From positions 91,209 through 155,208 of IMG/VR virus record IMGVR_UViG_3300008108_000023: a DNA stretch of 64,000 nt, one strand, 5' to 3'. The stretch is from a virus. This document shows, piece by piece, positions 11,501 to 20,500 of the stretch. Each line of letters starts with the position of its first letter. The stretch's first letter is position 1. The notes under the pieces were generated by a model that did not search any database, was not told the DNA's origin, and saw nothing but the letters and a program-made list of their open reading frames with translations. The position numbers and the translations under genes were made by a program.

Positions 11501-12817
11501 TAATCTTCGATAAAACTCATACTCAGCTTCAATTAAATTCGTACCGGTTGATACTCCGTCATAATTTGATTGTAATCTTGAATATAAAACATCATTTAGA
11601 CTATTTTCATCGAATAAATTTAATGTTGATAAACCTAAATTTTCTGCTAAGTTTTTTAAAAGTACATCAGGTAAATTATTAATTCCATCATAACTTACGT
11701 TTCTCATATAAGCTATGTTGTCTATGTATTTCTTTACACTATCAAAGCTTTGACCATATAATTGAAATACACTTTCAGCTCTTTTATCTTCGGTGTCAAA
11801 TTCAAATAACTGTGGTGCGGCTAAAAATCTAACCATTAGATTAGATTTATACACATCTATCTCATCAGCAATATCTTTTAATTTACCAACATATAAATCG
11901 TAATCAAAACCGGTTATTTGTATGTTATAACCATCATTAGATATTGGCCAAGTTATTACAACATCAACCAAAGATGTTTTTGAATTGTCTTGAACATCTC
12001 TCGGTACTTTAAATGATGAAGTATAAATTGGATTTGTTTCTCTATTTAAAAGTGATTCCTCTAAATCGTCTAACCCTTCGAAAAATTCTTCAACTAAACC
12101 ATCGTTTGGTCTTATCAATAAATTTTCTGAATATGTTGAACCAGTAAATGGTTGTCCATATACCTTTAAGTAAATTCTATTGTTTGTATTCGGTTCGCTG
12201 TATTCTAAAATTGGATATGGTGTGTTATTTGTAACAACAACATATTTTGTATAAGACGAATAAAAATTTCTTAATTCGTTTTCAGTTTCTGGTTTAACTA
12301 CTGAATTAGGCTCAACAAAAACTAAATCAAAAGGATTGAATATTTTACTTCTTTCGATGTAAAAAGTTGTGGTATTGGTGCTATCGTTATATGTTATTCC
12401 ACTAGCACTGTAATTAGAAACACCTATAGGACTGTCCGATAAGATTGAAATTCCACCCGGAAACTTGTTTATAATTCTAGTTAATGAAACTAAAATTCTA
12501 CTTGTTAACGAACCAAATAAAGATTTATCGGCATATTTTTTGTTGCCCTTAAACCTTACTTCGTCAGTTCTCTTTTTTCTTGGTGTTGCTGATGTTGTTT
12601 GAATACCCTCAACCTCTTTTAACGTATCTAATGTTAAAAATTGAGAGAATGGGTTACTCGTAAAATTTTTAGAATCTTTGTCAGGGATAGACTTATCAAG
12701 CGCAAATACGGTGTTGGTTAGTGCAGATGAACCATCAGTTATCTGTCTACCAACTAAGAAATCATTAAATGTTTCCGCTCCGCTTGACGCTTGACTCGGT
12801 ACTTTTCTCCTTGCCAT
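8573..12817 (-). CDS. Large baseplate/tail protein with P2 gpI-like region
   Basis: 1,414 residues. Residues ~310-480 are helical and include a stretch ending in KSKGTKSSIDFFLKFLG, which resembles the tail protein I/baseplate periphery family (conserved R..L......KGT pattern). The C-terminal ~700 residues are Thr/Ser/Gly-rich and beta-like, with many short cysteine-containing segments. Its start overlaps the stop of the upstream gene by one base (TAATG), so the two are probably translationally coupled. It sits at the distal end of the baseplate block next to the giant Thr-Pro gene, so a role in attaching fibres to the baseplate is reasonable. The gpI relationship is by motif only. Confidence 0.6.
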   Translation of the reverse strand: MARRKVPSQASSGAETFNDFLVGRQITDGSSALTNTVFALDKSIPDKDSKNFTSNPFSQFLTLDTLKEVEGIQTTSATPRKKRTDEVRFKGNKKYADKSLFGSLTSRILVSLTRIINKFPGGISILSDSPIGVSNYSASGITYNDSTNTTTFYIERSKIFNPFDLVFVEPNSVVKPETENELRNFYSSYTKYVVVTNNTPYPILEYSEPNTNNRIYLKVYGQPFTGSTYSENLLIRPNDGLVEEFFEGLDDLEESLLNRETNPIYTSSFKVPRDVQDNSKTSLVDVVITWPISNDGYNIQITGFDYDLYVGKLKDIADEIDVYKSNLMVRFLAAPQLFEFDTEDKRAESVFQLYGQSFDSVKKYIDNIAYMRNVSYDGINNLPDVLLKNLAENLGLSTLNLFDENSLNDVLYSRLQSNYDGVSTGTNLIEAEYEFYRRLLINLAHIYKSKGTKSSIDFFLKFLGAPEPLIRIDEYIYKVTSIPSSFNLQQDIYDAIQGNKRYSYATFDSTGFTYSKVYYSASTTFDREGYPVDEKTGLPRRAYNETENIFFGKGSGWYDITLSHRTPLVLDSSNSILTGNTKTIKTKNKNYTYGEEYFDLYRTLPGLDTGYELVSAVDNKDGKPIEDDYLLILNRKNIGIYISPSRGIDYDIFRQSRELLISFGTNTLLPQTGKTFAEFLDTFIHGLVTNSNKIRYKKNYIQLEDVYRDYISQTTGFTPYNQINVIEFVNKLSPYWPQLVEQLVPSTTQWTGGNLIENNVFGRPKYQYRYDCQPLEFIEELYPDFENVIEEDLENILGEENNFRGLINLTGVTYYPVIEIDGTVYGGADYTGLTSSMYVIVSGTSNTSNSAKLFDAQPFTGCTSGVTSGDTVNLSLICDYKDYLEPDVTKIKELWLSALSVLIDDVTITRNSAGYEPYSAFTGTTGQTYFSETIPLIKYTTYTDENGVEKVKFSSVKLGPNECSVVDYFDYRFDADYKITKNTNGISVKVYTDNTVYCDSNSGCTLVSDVFFEVIGYKTGIQQGSTWPFNIYANCVSGTNENADVYIQKVSDCVYKLTGFSENDVIDFNIVDAANKEVKFKIEGLQPKIEHDPCPTPSGKSHVELFSIVGYQGTISSPISVVSGATYCDNYTGYTIQPKVEYKSNFNYGLKCDSIVLVVDSGLTIDNQTTDDNIESYISGGTISGKSVCDLNVGEYVLSASYKQCTEYSHQQIVNGPVSGYSFTYNYQKLEITDIECLASIKKSIITGLTQNNTYEVFEVLPTTQLRVYTNRIIENFGTPTNSVYFFDDRFPEELQKKPTDFIEPCCDHPKELYNHGDYLINKYGKTIEVIDVDLNYCDTGLYFNLNFELDNTPLTDEFVVVFNGNNSDQILMKHKYDKHPNIGFNLGQYYIDANHCPTEPTNEELSSSIFDCP

Positions 12818-13734
12818 TATTCTGTTATAGTATCAAAGTTTAAGGTTTCGTCTACGTCATTTCTTTCTTCACGAATCTCATATAATGTTTCATTAAATTC
12901 GTCTTTAACTTCGTAAAGATTGTATTGTCTATAGATGTTATTATTATTGTCATAGATGGTATAGATACCTTGTGAAACCGCTTTACTTTGATTACCATAA
13001 AGAGCATGTGCCAATGTTGAAGCATCATGTTCAACCATTTCTACCTCAATTGTGGTGGGATTTAAATATGTGTTTGTTAATATGATTTTTTGTGATGGTA
13101 CACCAATAAATGGAACCGTATTTGGTTTATTTGTTGGTGCTGAAGATGGTGTTACTGTTAAAAACATCAAATTGGTTGCCTGTTCACTATACTGATATCT
13201 GATAGCTTTTTGTGATGTACTTGTTAAATTTGAAACAATTGGTGTACAGTAGAACGAAGATGTTACGATTCTATAAAAATTTGGAATTTTTTTATTGTCA
13301 GATGAATTAATGTACTCAATTCTATATCCAACAAGTCCTTGTGGTGTAAATTTATTTCTATCATCAGCAGGAACATTGGATAAGTCAATGACCAATCCTC
13401 TAACTGAAGGTAGAGACGCTAAAATTCCACAATCAGTAATTGAAGTTCTTATTTGTTTTGGTCTTATATGGAGTGTGTATACACCTAAATCCGCAAAATC
13501 GGATGCGGTTAATTTTAAGTTGTACAATCCACCTAAGATTTCAACATTAGGTGCTGAAGTATCATCCGTGGTGTTCGAATTATGATAAACAGGGGTTAAT
13601 ACTTCAGCTGAACTTAATTTCTTAAGAGTAACAGTCGAAGTGCTATTTCTATCCGCAACGTAATGAAAATAAATTTCAACGTCTTCGGGTGACACATCTG
13701 ATGGTCTAATTATACCGTAACTACCTACTGCCAT
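12817..13734 (-). CDS. Probable tail/baseplate structural protein
   Basis: 305 residues, not recognised as a named family. Composition is beta-rich (many T, S, V, Y) with no membrane segment or signal peptide. The N-terminus (MAVGSYGIIRPSDVSPEDVE) is followed by an Ig-like stretch around residues 25-110. The C-terminal 50 residues are polar and charged. It is coupled to the next gene by a one-base TAATG overlap and is preceded by a TATTTAT motif (13745-13753), so it appears to be expressed with other virion genes. Function is inferred only from its place in the baseplate operon. Confidence 0.6.
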   Translation of the reverse strand: MAVGSYGIIRPSDVSPEDVEIYFHYVADRNSTSTVTLKKLSSAEVLTPVYHNSNTTDDTSAPNVEILGGLYNLKLTASDFADLGVYTLHIRPKQIRTSITDCGILASLPSVRGLVIDLSNVPADDRNKFTPQGLVGYRIEYINSSDNKKIPNFYRIVTSSFYCTPIVSNLTSTSQKAIRYQYSEQATNLMFLTVTPSSAPTNKPNTVPFIGVPSQKIILTNTYLNPTTIEVEMVEHDASTLAHALYGNQSKAVSQGIYTIYDNNNNIYRQYNLYEVKDEFNETLYEIREERNDVDETLNFDTITE

Positions 13735-13744
13735 GTTTTTTTAT

Positions 13745-13753
13745 AATAAATAT
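13745..13753 (-). promoter_or_regulatory. Late-promoter-like motif ATATTTATT
   Basis: Minus-strand ATATTTATT about 10 bases before the ATG of the structural gene at 12817-13734. It is one of eleven copies found just upstream of virion genes. Confidence 0.5.
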
Positions 13754-13758
13754 GAAAA

Positions 13759-14925
13759 TTATTGTTTTCTAATATTAAAATATCCGTTTCCATAAATTGA
13801 TAATTCACCTGTGTTGTCAATTTCAGATAATCGTAATGTTTTTTCCATTACACCTTGTTTTCCTCTTTCAACAAAAATGTCAGAATAGATTACTGGTTCA
13901 TCAATAAATCCTAAGAAATGTTCATTTCTTGTAATAACCTTATTGATGACTTCTTCTTTTGTAAATCCTGATGTTGTACCAGTAATTGTAGTGATTCCAT
14001 CCTCAAAATCTTGATAATACAAATTATCAATTGTGTATGCACTGTAAGCCACACCATTTGTTACTCCTGTAGTTACACCTGAGTATGTATTTGAACCGTA
14101 TAATTTTAATTCGCTAATTTTACTTTTACCAATTGCAGCATATGTAAATGTGGTATAACCTGTGTTGGTTCCATTATAGTCTAAATCGTTTAGATAATTT
14201 TGACTTTGACCCGATATGTTGGTGTATGGTATTGTGAACCCGGAGAATGTCCCTAATGGGTTAGAGACAGTGGTATTTGAAGGTACTTGTACTTTCTTTT
14301 TAGTTTCAAACTGACTCCATGGTGTGTTGATTGAAATTGATATGGTTGTTTCGCCGGTGGATGAATATGTTTTTGTTGCGGTAATTCCAGTTGTTGATAG
14401 AATACTTGTAGTCCCGTCTCCCCAACTGACAGTAAAATCGATAAAATGTATTTCAGAAACTTTACTCGTGTCCACCGTATTGTAAACCTGAACTGTGTTA
14501 CCGGTCTGAGTATAAGAAAAGTTACAAATTTGTTCAACTTGTTCAAGTTCCCCATCAAAACCAACCATTACACCCATTTCGTCAACGTGTGTTTCTAAAA
14601 ATATCGGTAACATGTGTTCACCATACGCCTCCCCTTTTGTAATATTGTTCCAACCATATAGTTCTAAAGTTAAATCACAACCAGCGTCTCCGTAAGAGTT
14701 GGTTGGTATGGTGGTTCCCGTCCACATGTAGTATCCATTACTAACAGTACCACCAGTGACGTTATACACTATAAAACCATCTAAAGGGTCAAGATATTGA
14801 GACTCCGACCACGATATTAAACTACCCAAACTATTGTACCAATATGGACCATCGTTTGAATACAATTTAACATTAGGAATATTTTTCCTAAGTATTTCGT
14901 ATTTTGTTGGTGATTTAATATCCAT
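13759..14925 (-). CDS. Structural protein with PKD-like domain
   Basis: 388 residues. Around residues 165-215 there is a PKD-type signature: a beta strand leading to WGDGTT, then a Thr-rich stretch with KTYSSTG, the usual spacing of an Ig-like PKD domain. The rest is beta-rich, with many Gly-Thr-Tyr motifs. It lies between two unidentified virion proteins in the baseplate/fibre operon, and its start overlaps the upstream stop by one base. PKD domains in phage virion proteins often decorate surfaces or bind glycans. That role here is inferred. Confidence 0.6.
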   Translation of the reverse strand: MDIKSPTKYEILRKNIPNVKLYSNDGPYWYNSLGSLISWSESQYLDPLDGFIVYNVTGGTVSNGYYMWTGTTIPTNSYGDAGCDLTLELYGWNNITKGEAYGEHMLPIFLETHVDEMGVMVGFDGELEQVEQICNFSYTQTGNTVQVYNTVDTSKVSEIHFIDFTVSWGDGTTSILSTTGITATKTYSSTGETTISISINTPWSQFETKKKVQVPSNTTVSNPLGTFSGFTIPYTNISGQSQNYLNDLDYNGTNTGYTTFTYAAIGKSKISELKLYGSNTYSGVTTGVTNGVAYSAYTIDNLYYQDFEDGITTITGTTSGFTKEEVINKVITRNEHFLGFIDEPVIYSDIFVERGKQGVMEKTLRLSEIDNTGELSIYGNGYFNIRKQ

Positions 14926-15758
14926 TATTGTTTTCTTTCATAAAAATTTATTGGTGCGGTTACTATTCCTTTTCTTGTACCTAATGAACCATTATACGCA
15001 TAAACTATGTATGAATAATTTGTTCTATCTATAATTACTTTATAGTAGACATCTTCTTCTTCAGCATACGGTGTTGTTGCATTTACATTTTTTGATTTAT
15101 TTACAAAATCAATAACACTTCCGTCTTTTGCATTATAGTACTTGGCGGTCATATAAAATGTATTTCCCGTAATATTTGTTTCATCAAATGGTGAATCATC
15201 CGCAAACCAAAAAAAGTACATATTTTCCGTATTTCTGTAGTTTGAACCAGTGAAAACAGGGACATAAACAAAATCGTTTAGAGGTAACGTAGCTCCCGAC
15301 GGTGTGCCTGTATAATATATTCTTTCACCAAGAGGGAGTGATAAATTCTTTGCAAAAACCAATCTTCTATTCGTTTGATTTGGTGATGCGTCATTATTAG
15401 TTTTGTAAAACTCTAATCTGAAAAAACTTTCTGTTGACTGTTTTAACATTTTAGAATTTTCTTCCATTGTTATTCCAACGTCTTCATAATTTTGTGAGTA
15501 ATTACCAAAACTATTCAAAAAATAAAAATTATACCATATGTCCGTTTGGTTAAAAGTATTATCAGTTACCGGTGAAACTTGGTCATATGCGGTATGTATG
15601 TATCTTACAGTTTCATAATTTTCAGTTGGGTTGATGATTTCATATAAAATCTCTTGCTCCATCTGCTCAGCATTATCAGTCCAACCCAAATCTGTTTTAA
15701 ACATTTGGTTTGATGGAATTATAATTGTTTGGTCATTATTTTTAGCAAGAATTTTCAT
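14925..15758 (-). CDS. Unidentified structural protein
   Basis: 277 residues, no family recognised. The N-terminus (MKILAKNNDQTIIIPSNQMF) is followed by a tyrosine/asparagine-rich beta-like body. A motif at residues ~180-200 (NYRNTENMYFFWFADDSPF) and the C-terminal INFYERKQ look like a compact domain. It shows no signal peptide or membrane helix. It is one base from the upstream gene and overlaps the downstream gene by one base, so it is part of one translationally coupled block. Probably a baseplate or short tail-fibre subunit. Confidence 0.55.
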   Translation of the reverse strand: MKILAKNNDQTIIIPSNQMFKTDLGWTDNAEQMEQEILYEIINPTENYETVRYIHTAYDQVSPVTDNTFNQTDIWYNFYFLNSFGNYSQNYEDVGITMEENSKMLKQSTESFFRLEFYKTNNDASPNQTNRRLVFAKNLSLPLGERIYYTGTPSGATLPLNDFVYVPVFTGSNYRNTENMYFFWFADDSPFDETNITGNTFYMTAKYYNAKDGSVIDFVNKSKNVNATTPYAEEEDVYYKVIIDRTNYSYIVYAYNGSLGTRKGIVTAPINFYERKQ

Positions 15759-15759
15759 A

Positions 15760-17520
15760 TTAACATTTAAACTTGTTTACGTTCTTAACTTTATCTTGTT
15801 TATTCCTGTAGATATTTTCGTTTCGTAAATAAAAATCAATATCACTTTTTACATAATGTATATTATTAATAAAAGGAAAGTTGGTACCGAAACCATCAGG
15901 GTCAATAAATCCATGGTCGTATAAATCTCTCCATTTCCATAACGCCTCGTCTTCAAAATATTTTGAATTCTGTGGTAATCCGTATACTTGATTTGTTGTT
16001 GAAGTTTCAATATATGGTGACAATTGTCTTAGTTTTACTCTATGGTGTGGTTGATAATAAAGACCATACATGTTTGTCATTGAACCACCTGAAAAGGTTA
16101 CAGTTGTACCCGTTTGTCCATAATCAAAAACAAATAAAGGATTAGAGAATCTGTGATATGATTCACTTATAATTCTTTCTTTTAATTCTGAACGATTGTA
16201 TTCAACAAAGGCACCATGTAAAACTGTACCAACAGGTAAATCTACACCTGTTGTAAAATTATAGGTTGTTGCACTAATCGTTCTCGAGAAACCACTTGTT
16301 AATATGGACGTTTCAGTAGTTCCTGTACCATTAAAATGTTCGTCAACCCATGTATCATGAAAATTGAATTTCCAACCAACTTTAGGTGGGTATTCAAAAT
16401 AACCGTTTCTATTGGCCAAAATGGTACTTACATAAACTTCAGTTGGTAAATAACCTAAATTATTAGTTAATCCCGTAAGAACAAATGGTTCTTTGAAATC
16501 ATAAATTAATGATTCCATCATATTCCTTTCAACCAAAACATCAGAAACACCAGCACTATTTTCTAAAAGTAATTTTCTTTCGTTTTCCCAAATAGATGAC
16601 TCAAATCCAATTTTGTCTAATATATAATCTTCCCTTTCTGTTAGTGTTTTGTGTTTGTGAACGTAATAATTAGATGTGGAACCTGTTATGTCATTTCTGT
16701 CAAGACATCGTTTACCAAAAACAACTGTTGAAAGTGTTGAACCAGAGGGTAATTCGGATTTAGATATTTCTAAAACATATTTTTCAGAATTATATATTGA
16801 GTCACCAACACTTATAATTGTGAATGTTTTACCCGTGACATTTACCGCGTTATTAAAACTACCTCCGCTTAGTGTAATAAATTCACCCGATAACATTCCG
16901 TGTTCTACAGGACTTGTTAACTTGTATGTGTTACCATTGCTTTCAACCCTAAAAGGTATTCCATCGCCTGATGTAAAACTAAAATAAGTTCCACCACTTA
17001 ATGAATATTTCATCGGATAAGCACTGTCTTGACCATAAACATATGAAAGGTATATGTTCCAATTGTGATATGGTGCTTGTATGGACGATATTGAGGTGTG
17101 TTCAGTTTCTCCTGAATAAGCAAAAATGGGACTGTACGTTGTTAATGATGAAATAGTTTGTATAGTGTTTATTTGTCTTACCACATCTTTTCTTAAAAAA
17201 GCAAATTCTTGGTAGGGTATGAAACCTGTAAAATCATTATTACCACCGTCACCAACCAAATACAGTCTTTTTAATAATGGATTATATTCAGATGAACCAC
17301 TATAAAGATTTCTAAAAACCATTTTTAGTTTACCATGAATTTTATAGCTATTACTTTCGTTCCTTTCTTTATTAAAGAGCTCCGCGTTACTTAGAATAAT
17401 TGTTCTGTCACCTTCTCTTAAAAGATTCTCAGTTTCCTCTAACCCAACACGAATTGTTTGGTCTTCATTGATTGAACCAAAAAATTTTTTAGATGGTAAT
17501 ATAATCCTTTTTTTATCCAT
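15760..17520 (-). CDS. Baseplate-region structural protein (gp8 position)
   Basis: 586 residues, not confidently assigned. It follows the gp6-like and 1,374-residue genes, the position T4 gp8 would take after gp6 and gp7, but I see no clear gp8 motif. The N-terminus is charged (MDKKRIILPSKKFFGSINED). The middle has beta-rich Gly/Ser/Thr segments, and the C-terminus has an aromatic stretch (LWKWRDLYDHGFIDPDGFG) and a basic tail ending KFKC. Start and upstream stop share one base at 17520. Confidence 0.55.
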   Translation of the reverse strand: MDKKRIILPSKKFFGSINEDQTIRVGLEETENLLREGDRTIILSNAELFNKERNESNSYKIHGKLKMVFRNLYSGSSEYNPLLKRLYLVGDGGNNDFTGFIPYQEFAFLRKDVVRQINTIQTISSLTTYSPIFAYSGETEHTSISSIQAPYHNWNIYLSYVYGQDSAYPMKYSLSGGTYFSFTSGDGIPFRVESNGNTYKLTSPVEHGMLSGEFITLSGGSFNNAVNVTGKTFTIISVGDSIYNSEKYVLEISKSELPSGSTLSTVVFGKRCLDRNDITGSTSNYYVHKHKTLTEREDYILDKIGFESSIWENERKLLLENSAGVSDVLVERNMMESLIYDFKEPFVLTGLTNNLGYLPTEVYVSTILANRNGYFEYPPKVGWKFNFHDTWVDEHFNGTGTTETSILTSGFSRTISATTYNFTTGVDLPVGTVLHGAFVEYNRSELKERIISESYHRFSNPLFVFDYGQTGTTVTFSGGSMTNMYGLYYQPHHRVKLRQLSPYIETSTTNQVYGLPQNSKYFEDEALWKWRDLYDHGFIDPDGFGTNFPFINNIHYVKSDIDFYLRNENIYRNKQDKVKNVNKFKC

Positions 17521-20500
17521 TATTCTTGAGATGGGAACGCACCTTTTGGTCCAAATAATTTTATAAATTTATCAACCGCAGTTGCGCCTGGTCTTAATCC
17601 AAAATAAAATAAGAATGGTGTTGATAATATTTGTTTATTACCAGTATAATTTACTTGTGTTGGTTTTAATATAAAATCAACATCATTATTCCACGGTTTT
17701 GAAGCCCATCCCCCCACCTCTCCAACTCTAATCCACAAAGTACCTGCATCCGGTGATAAAGTGGTTCCTGATGTTATATGTAAAACAGTAAACCCTTCCT
17801 CTTGATTGTTGTAGTTTAGATGCACGTCGTTTGTATCTTCAACATCAAACGAACCATCGTTAACATCAGCACCTGCGATTGTGAATGTATCTCCCGAATA
17901 TGTTTTTGTCATCGGAAATAAAACATAATTATATGTTGAATCACCCGTAAACGCATAATTATACGTCATTCCTTGTAATCTCTGAGAAACAACAGTGGCA
18001 TAATCCCAAGATTGTCCATATCCTTCACCAAAACCTTGTCCGTCCTTATCCCAATAAAAAAATGGAACAATTTGTGACGATTCTGTTAACCTACCTGGTT
18101 CATTTAGACAAACTCTAACCCTATAACCGTCATCGTCTAAAACAAAATTTATCGGCATTGGTCCATTCGTTGTTCCGGATTGTGATTTAAATAATTGAAC
18201 ATAATCATCAGGGTCAAGAATTACAGGACTGTATTGACCATAATATCTATTTTGTAAATCAAATTCCTCAATACCGGCTTCATTGTTAATTGATATTAAT
18301 TGTAAAACGTCACCATTTAATATTTCTTTATTAGTGTTAAACGGGTAGTATGAAGTGTATCCATTATTAGAGAAAAAATCTTTATAATTATAATTGGCGT
18401 TTGTGTCAAGTCTGTAATTAATGTAAAGACCCAACATTTCTTTAAAATTTTGATACGATGTTGAACCTATACTTCTAACAATAGAGCAATTTGGGTCTAA
18501 TGTTGGGTCTACACAAATTTCTTTAATAAATTCATCTCTTGGACCTAAATCCATTATTGTTGTTGGGTGTCTTAGGGTACTGAATTCAGAACCTGATGCC
18601 GTTTTTTGGAAAATCGAGCCGTTCCATTTTGTGGACCTGTAATAAAATTTTTTTACTGCGTCATTTGATGTTTTTTCTGAAACTTTATAATATAGTAAAT
18701 TTTGACAGTAATTGGTCCCTCTGACGTTCAAATCTAAAGTTTCTTCATTGTCCCATCTCACTCTAGCTTTGAAAGGGAACATATAAAGAGAACCCGCTAA
18801 CCAGTTGTCAAAAAAGGAATAATTAGCAATACCTTCGCAGAAAACTTTATTTACCAATTTTCTTCTTGCATATTCTCTGATTAATTTAAATTGTACATCT
18901 CTATTGTCTGTATGAGCCGCGGGAATTACTGTGTAAACACCAAATCTAAATTCAGAAAAACCACTTCTCGTGTCACATTTTATCGAACAAGGGTTTTTGG
19001 ACAAGTCATTAGCTGCTGCTTGTCCAACTACCATTAAGTTTAAATTATTACAATTTGTACCAGGGTTTGCCGTTGTTCCACTATAATCGGCAGTAGTACC
19101 GCTTGCACAGTAACTTATTTTTACAATACCACTATCGTCATATATTGTATTTTGAGATAAACACCCTTCGGGTAAAGATGTGGAATCAAACGAGCTTGTT
19201 GTTGAACCGGTTATCGGGTAATTTGAATCGTATATTTCGTAAGTGAATCCCGACCAAACATAATCTTTTGGGATTGTTGGGTCGTTCCATTGTAACCACG
19301 AATTTGCGGACGCTAAATCTCTACCTAAAACACCTGTTGTTGAACCACAAGTATAGTTTCTGTAAAGAAAAGTATAACTATTTCCTGTTGTTAATCCACT
19401 TAATGCTGTAATATCGGCCGTTTGTGCACCTGAATGAGCTAGATAAGAAGTAACCCTTATGTAATAATTTCTATTAGGATTTACTATTATATTGTTTATA
19501 ATTGTTGATAATGATTGTCCATACGTGTAACCCGTATAATAATAAGATGTTAAACCACTTGAGGGTGATTCACTTAAAAAATATTCTCTTTCAGTTGGGT
19601 CATAGTCACATATAAAAATATCTGTCACCGTGGAATCACAGGTTCCTGTTACCACGGGTACACCATCTCCACCAGCGTAGGACATAGAACCATCTCTAGC
19701 GCAAACACCTGTAACTGATGACCCACTAAATGGTATTGATTGGGATTGAATTGAGTTATTAGTACAATCTCTCCAAGTATAGGTGGTTGTGCCAGTAGTT
19801 GGTGGTGGTAAAGTGTATGTTGTACAATTAACCAAAAAAGTAAGTTTGTCTCGAACCGCGGTACCACTAGCGACTTTTTGATATATGTTAGAAGGGTCGG
19901 TGTCAGTCGACGAATCTTCCGTAAAAACTTGAATTTCATCACAAGATTCACATTCGGGATATATTGTTAAACTTAATCTTACTGTTCCCAATGCTTGTAA
20001 TGGTTCAATAATTGATTCATCCCACCCGTCAAAAGGTGCCCAATAAAAAGTCCATCCTAAAATATTCCAAGGACCAATTCTAACTTTTTCATAAATTAAT
20101 TGAAATGGAGCAATGATAATTTGAACAGCACCAACAAAGGCGGTATATATGACTCTTTCGAACGCATTAATAATAATCGCCAAAAGAATTGCAAAACTAA
20201 ACTTTCTCCACGCATAATTTATTGGTGGGGTGACAACACTTGATTCGCAATCTTCTTCCGCTTTTGGTGCAATATCTTTTATACCTAAAAAGTTGTCTTT
20301 ACCACCTTTAAAATGCCCACCCATGTAAGATGTTACAGTGTAGACTTTGTTATATGTAAATCTATAGAAATAATCCTCAGGATAATAACTTCCATAAGTC
20401 TGATTGAATATTACTGATGAACTTGTGGCTGAAGTTGGGTAGTCGTCCCAATTTAATGAAAACGCATATGAACCATCAACGTCGGAATTGTACTCCCTAA

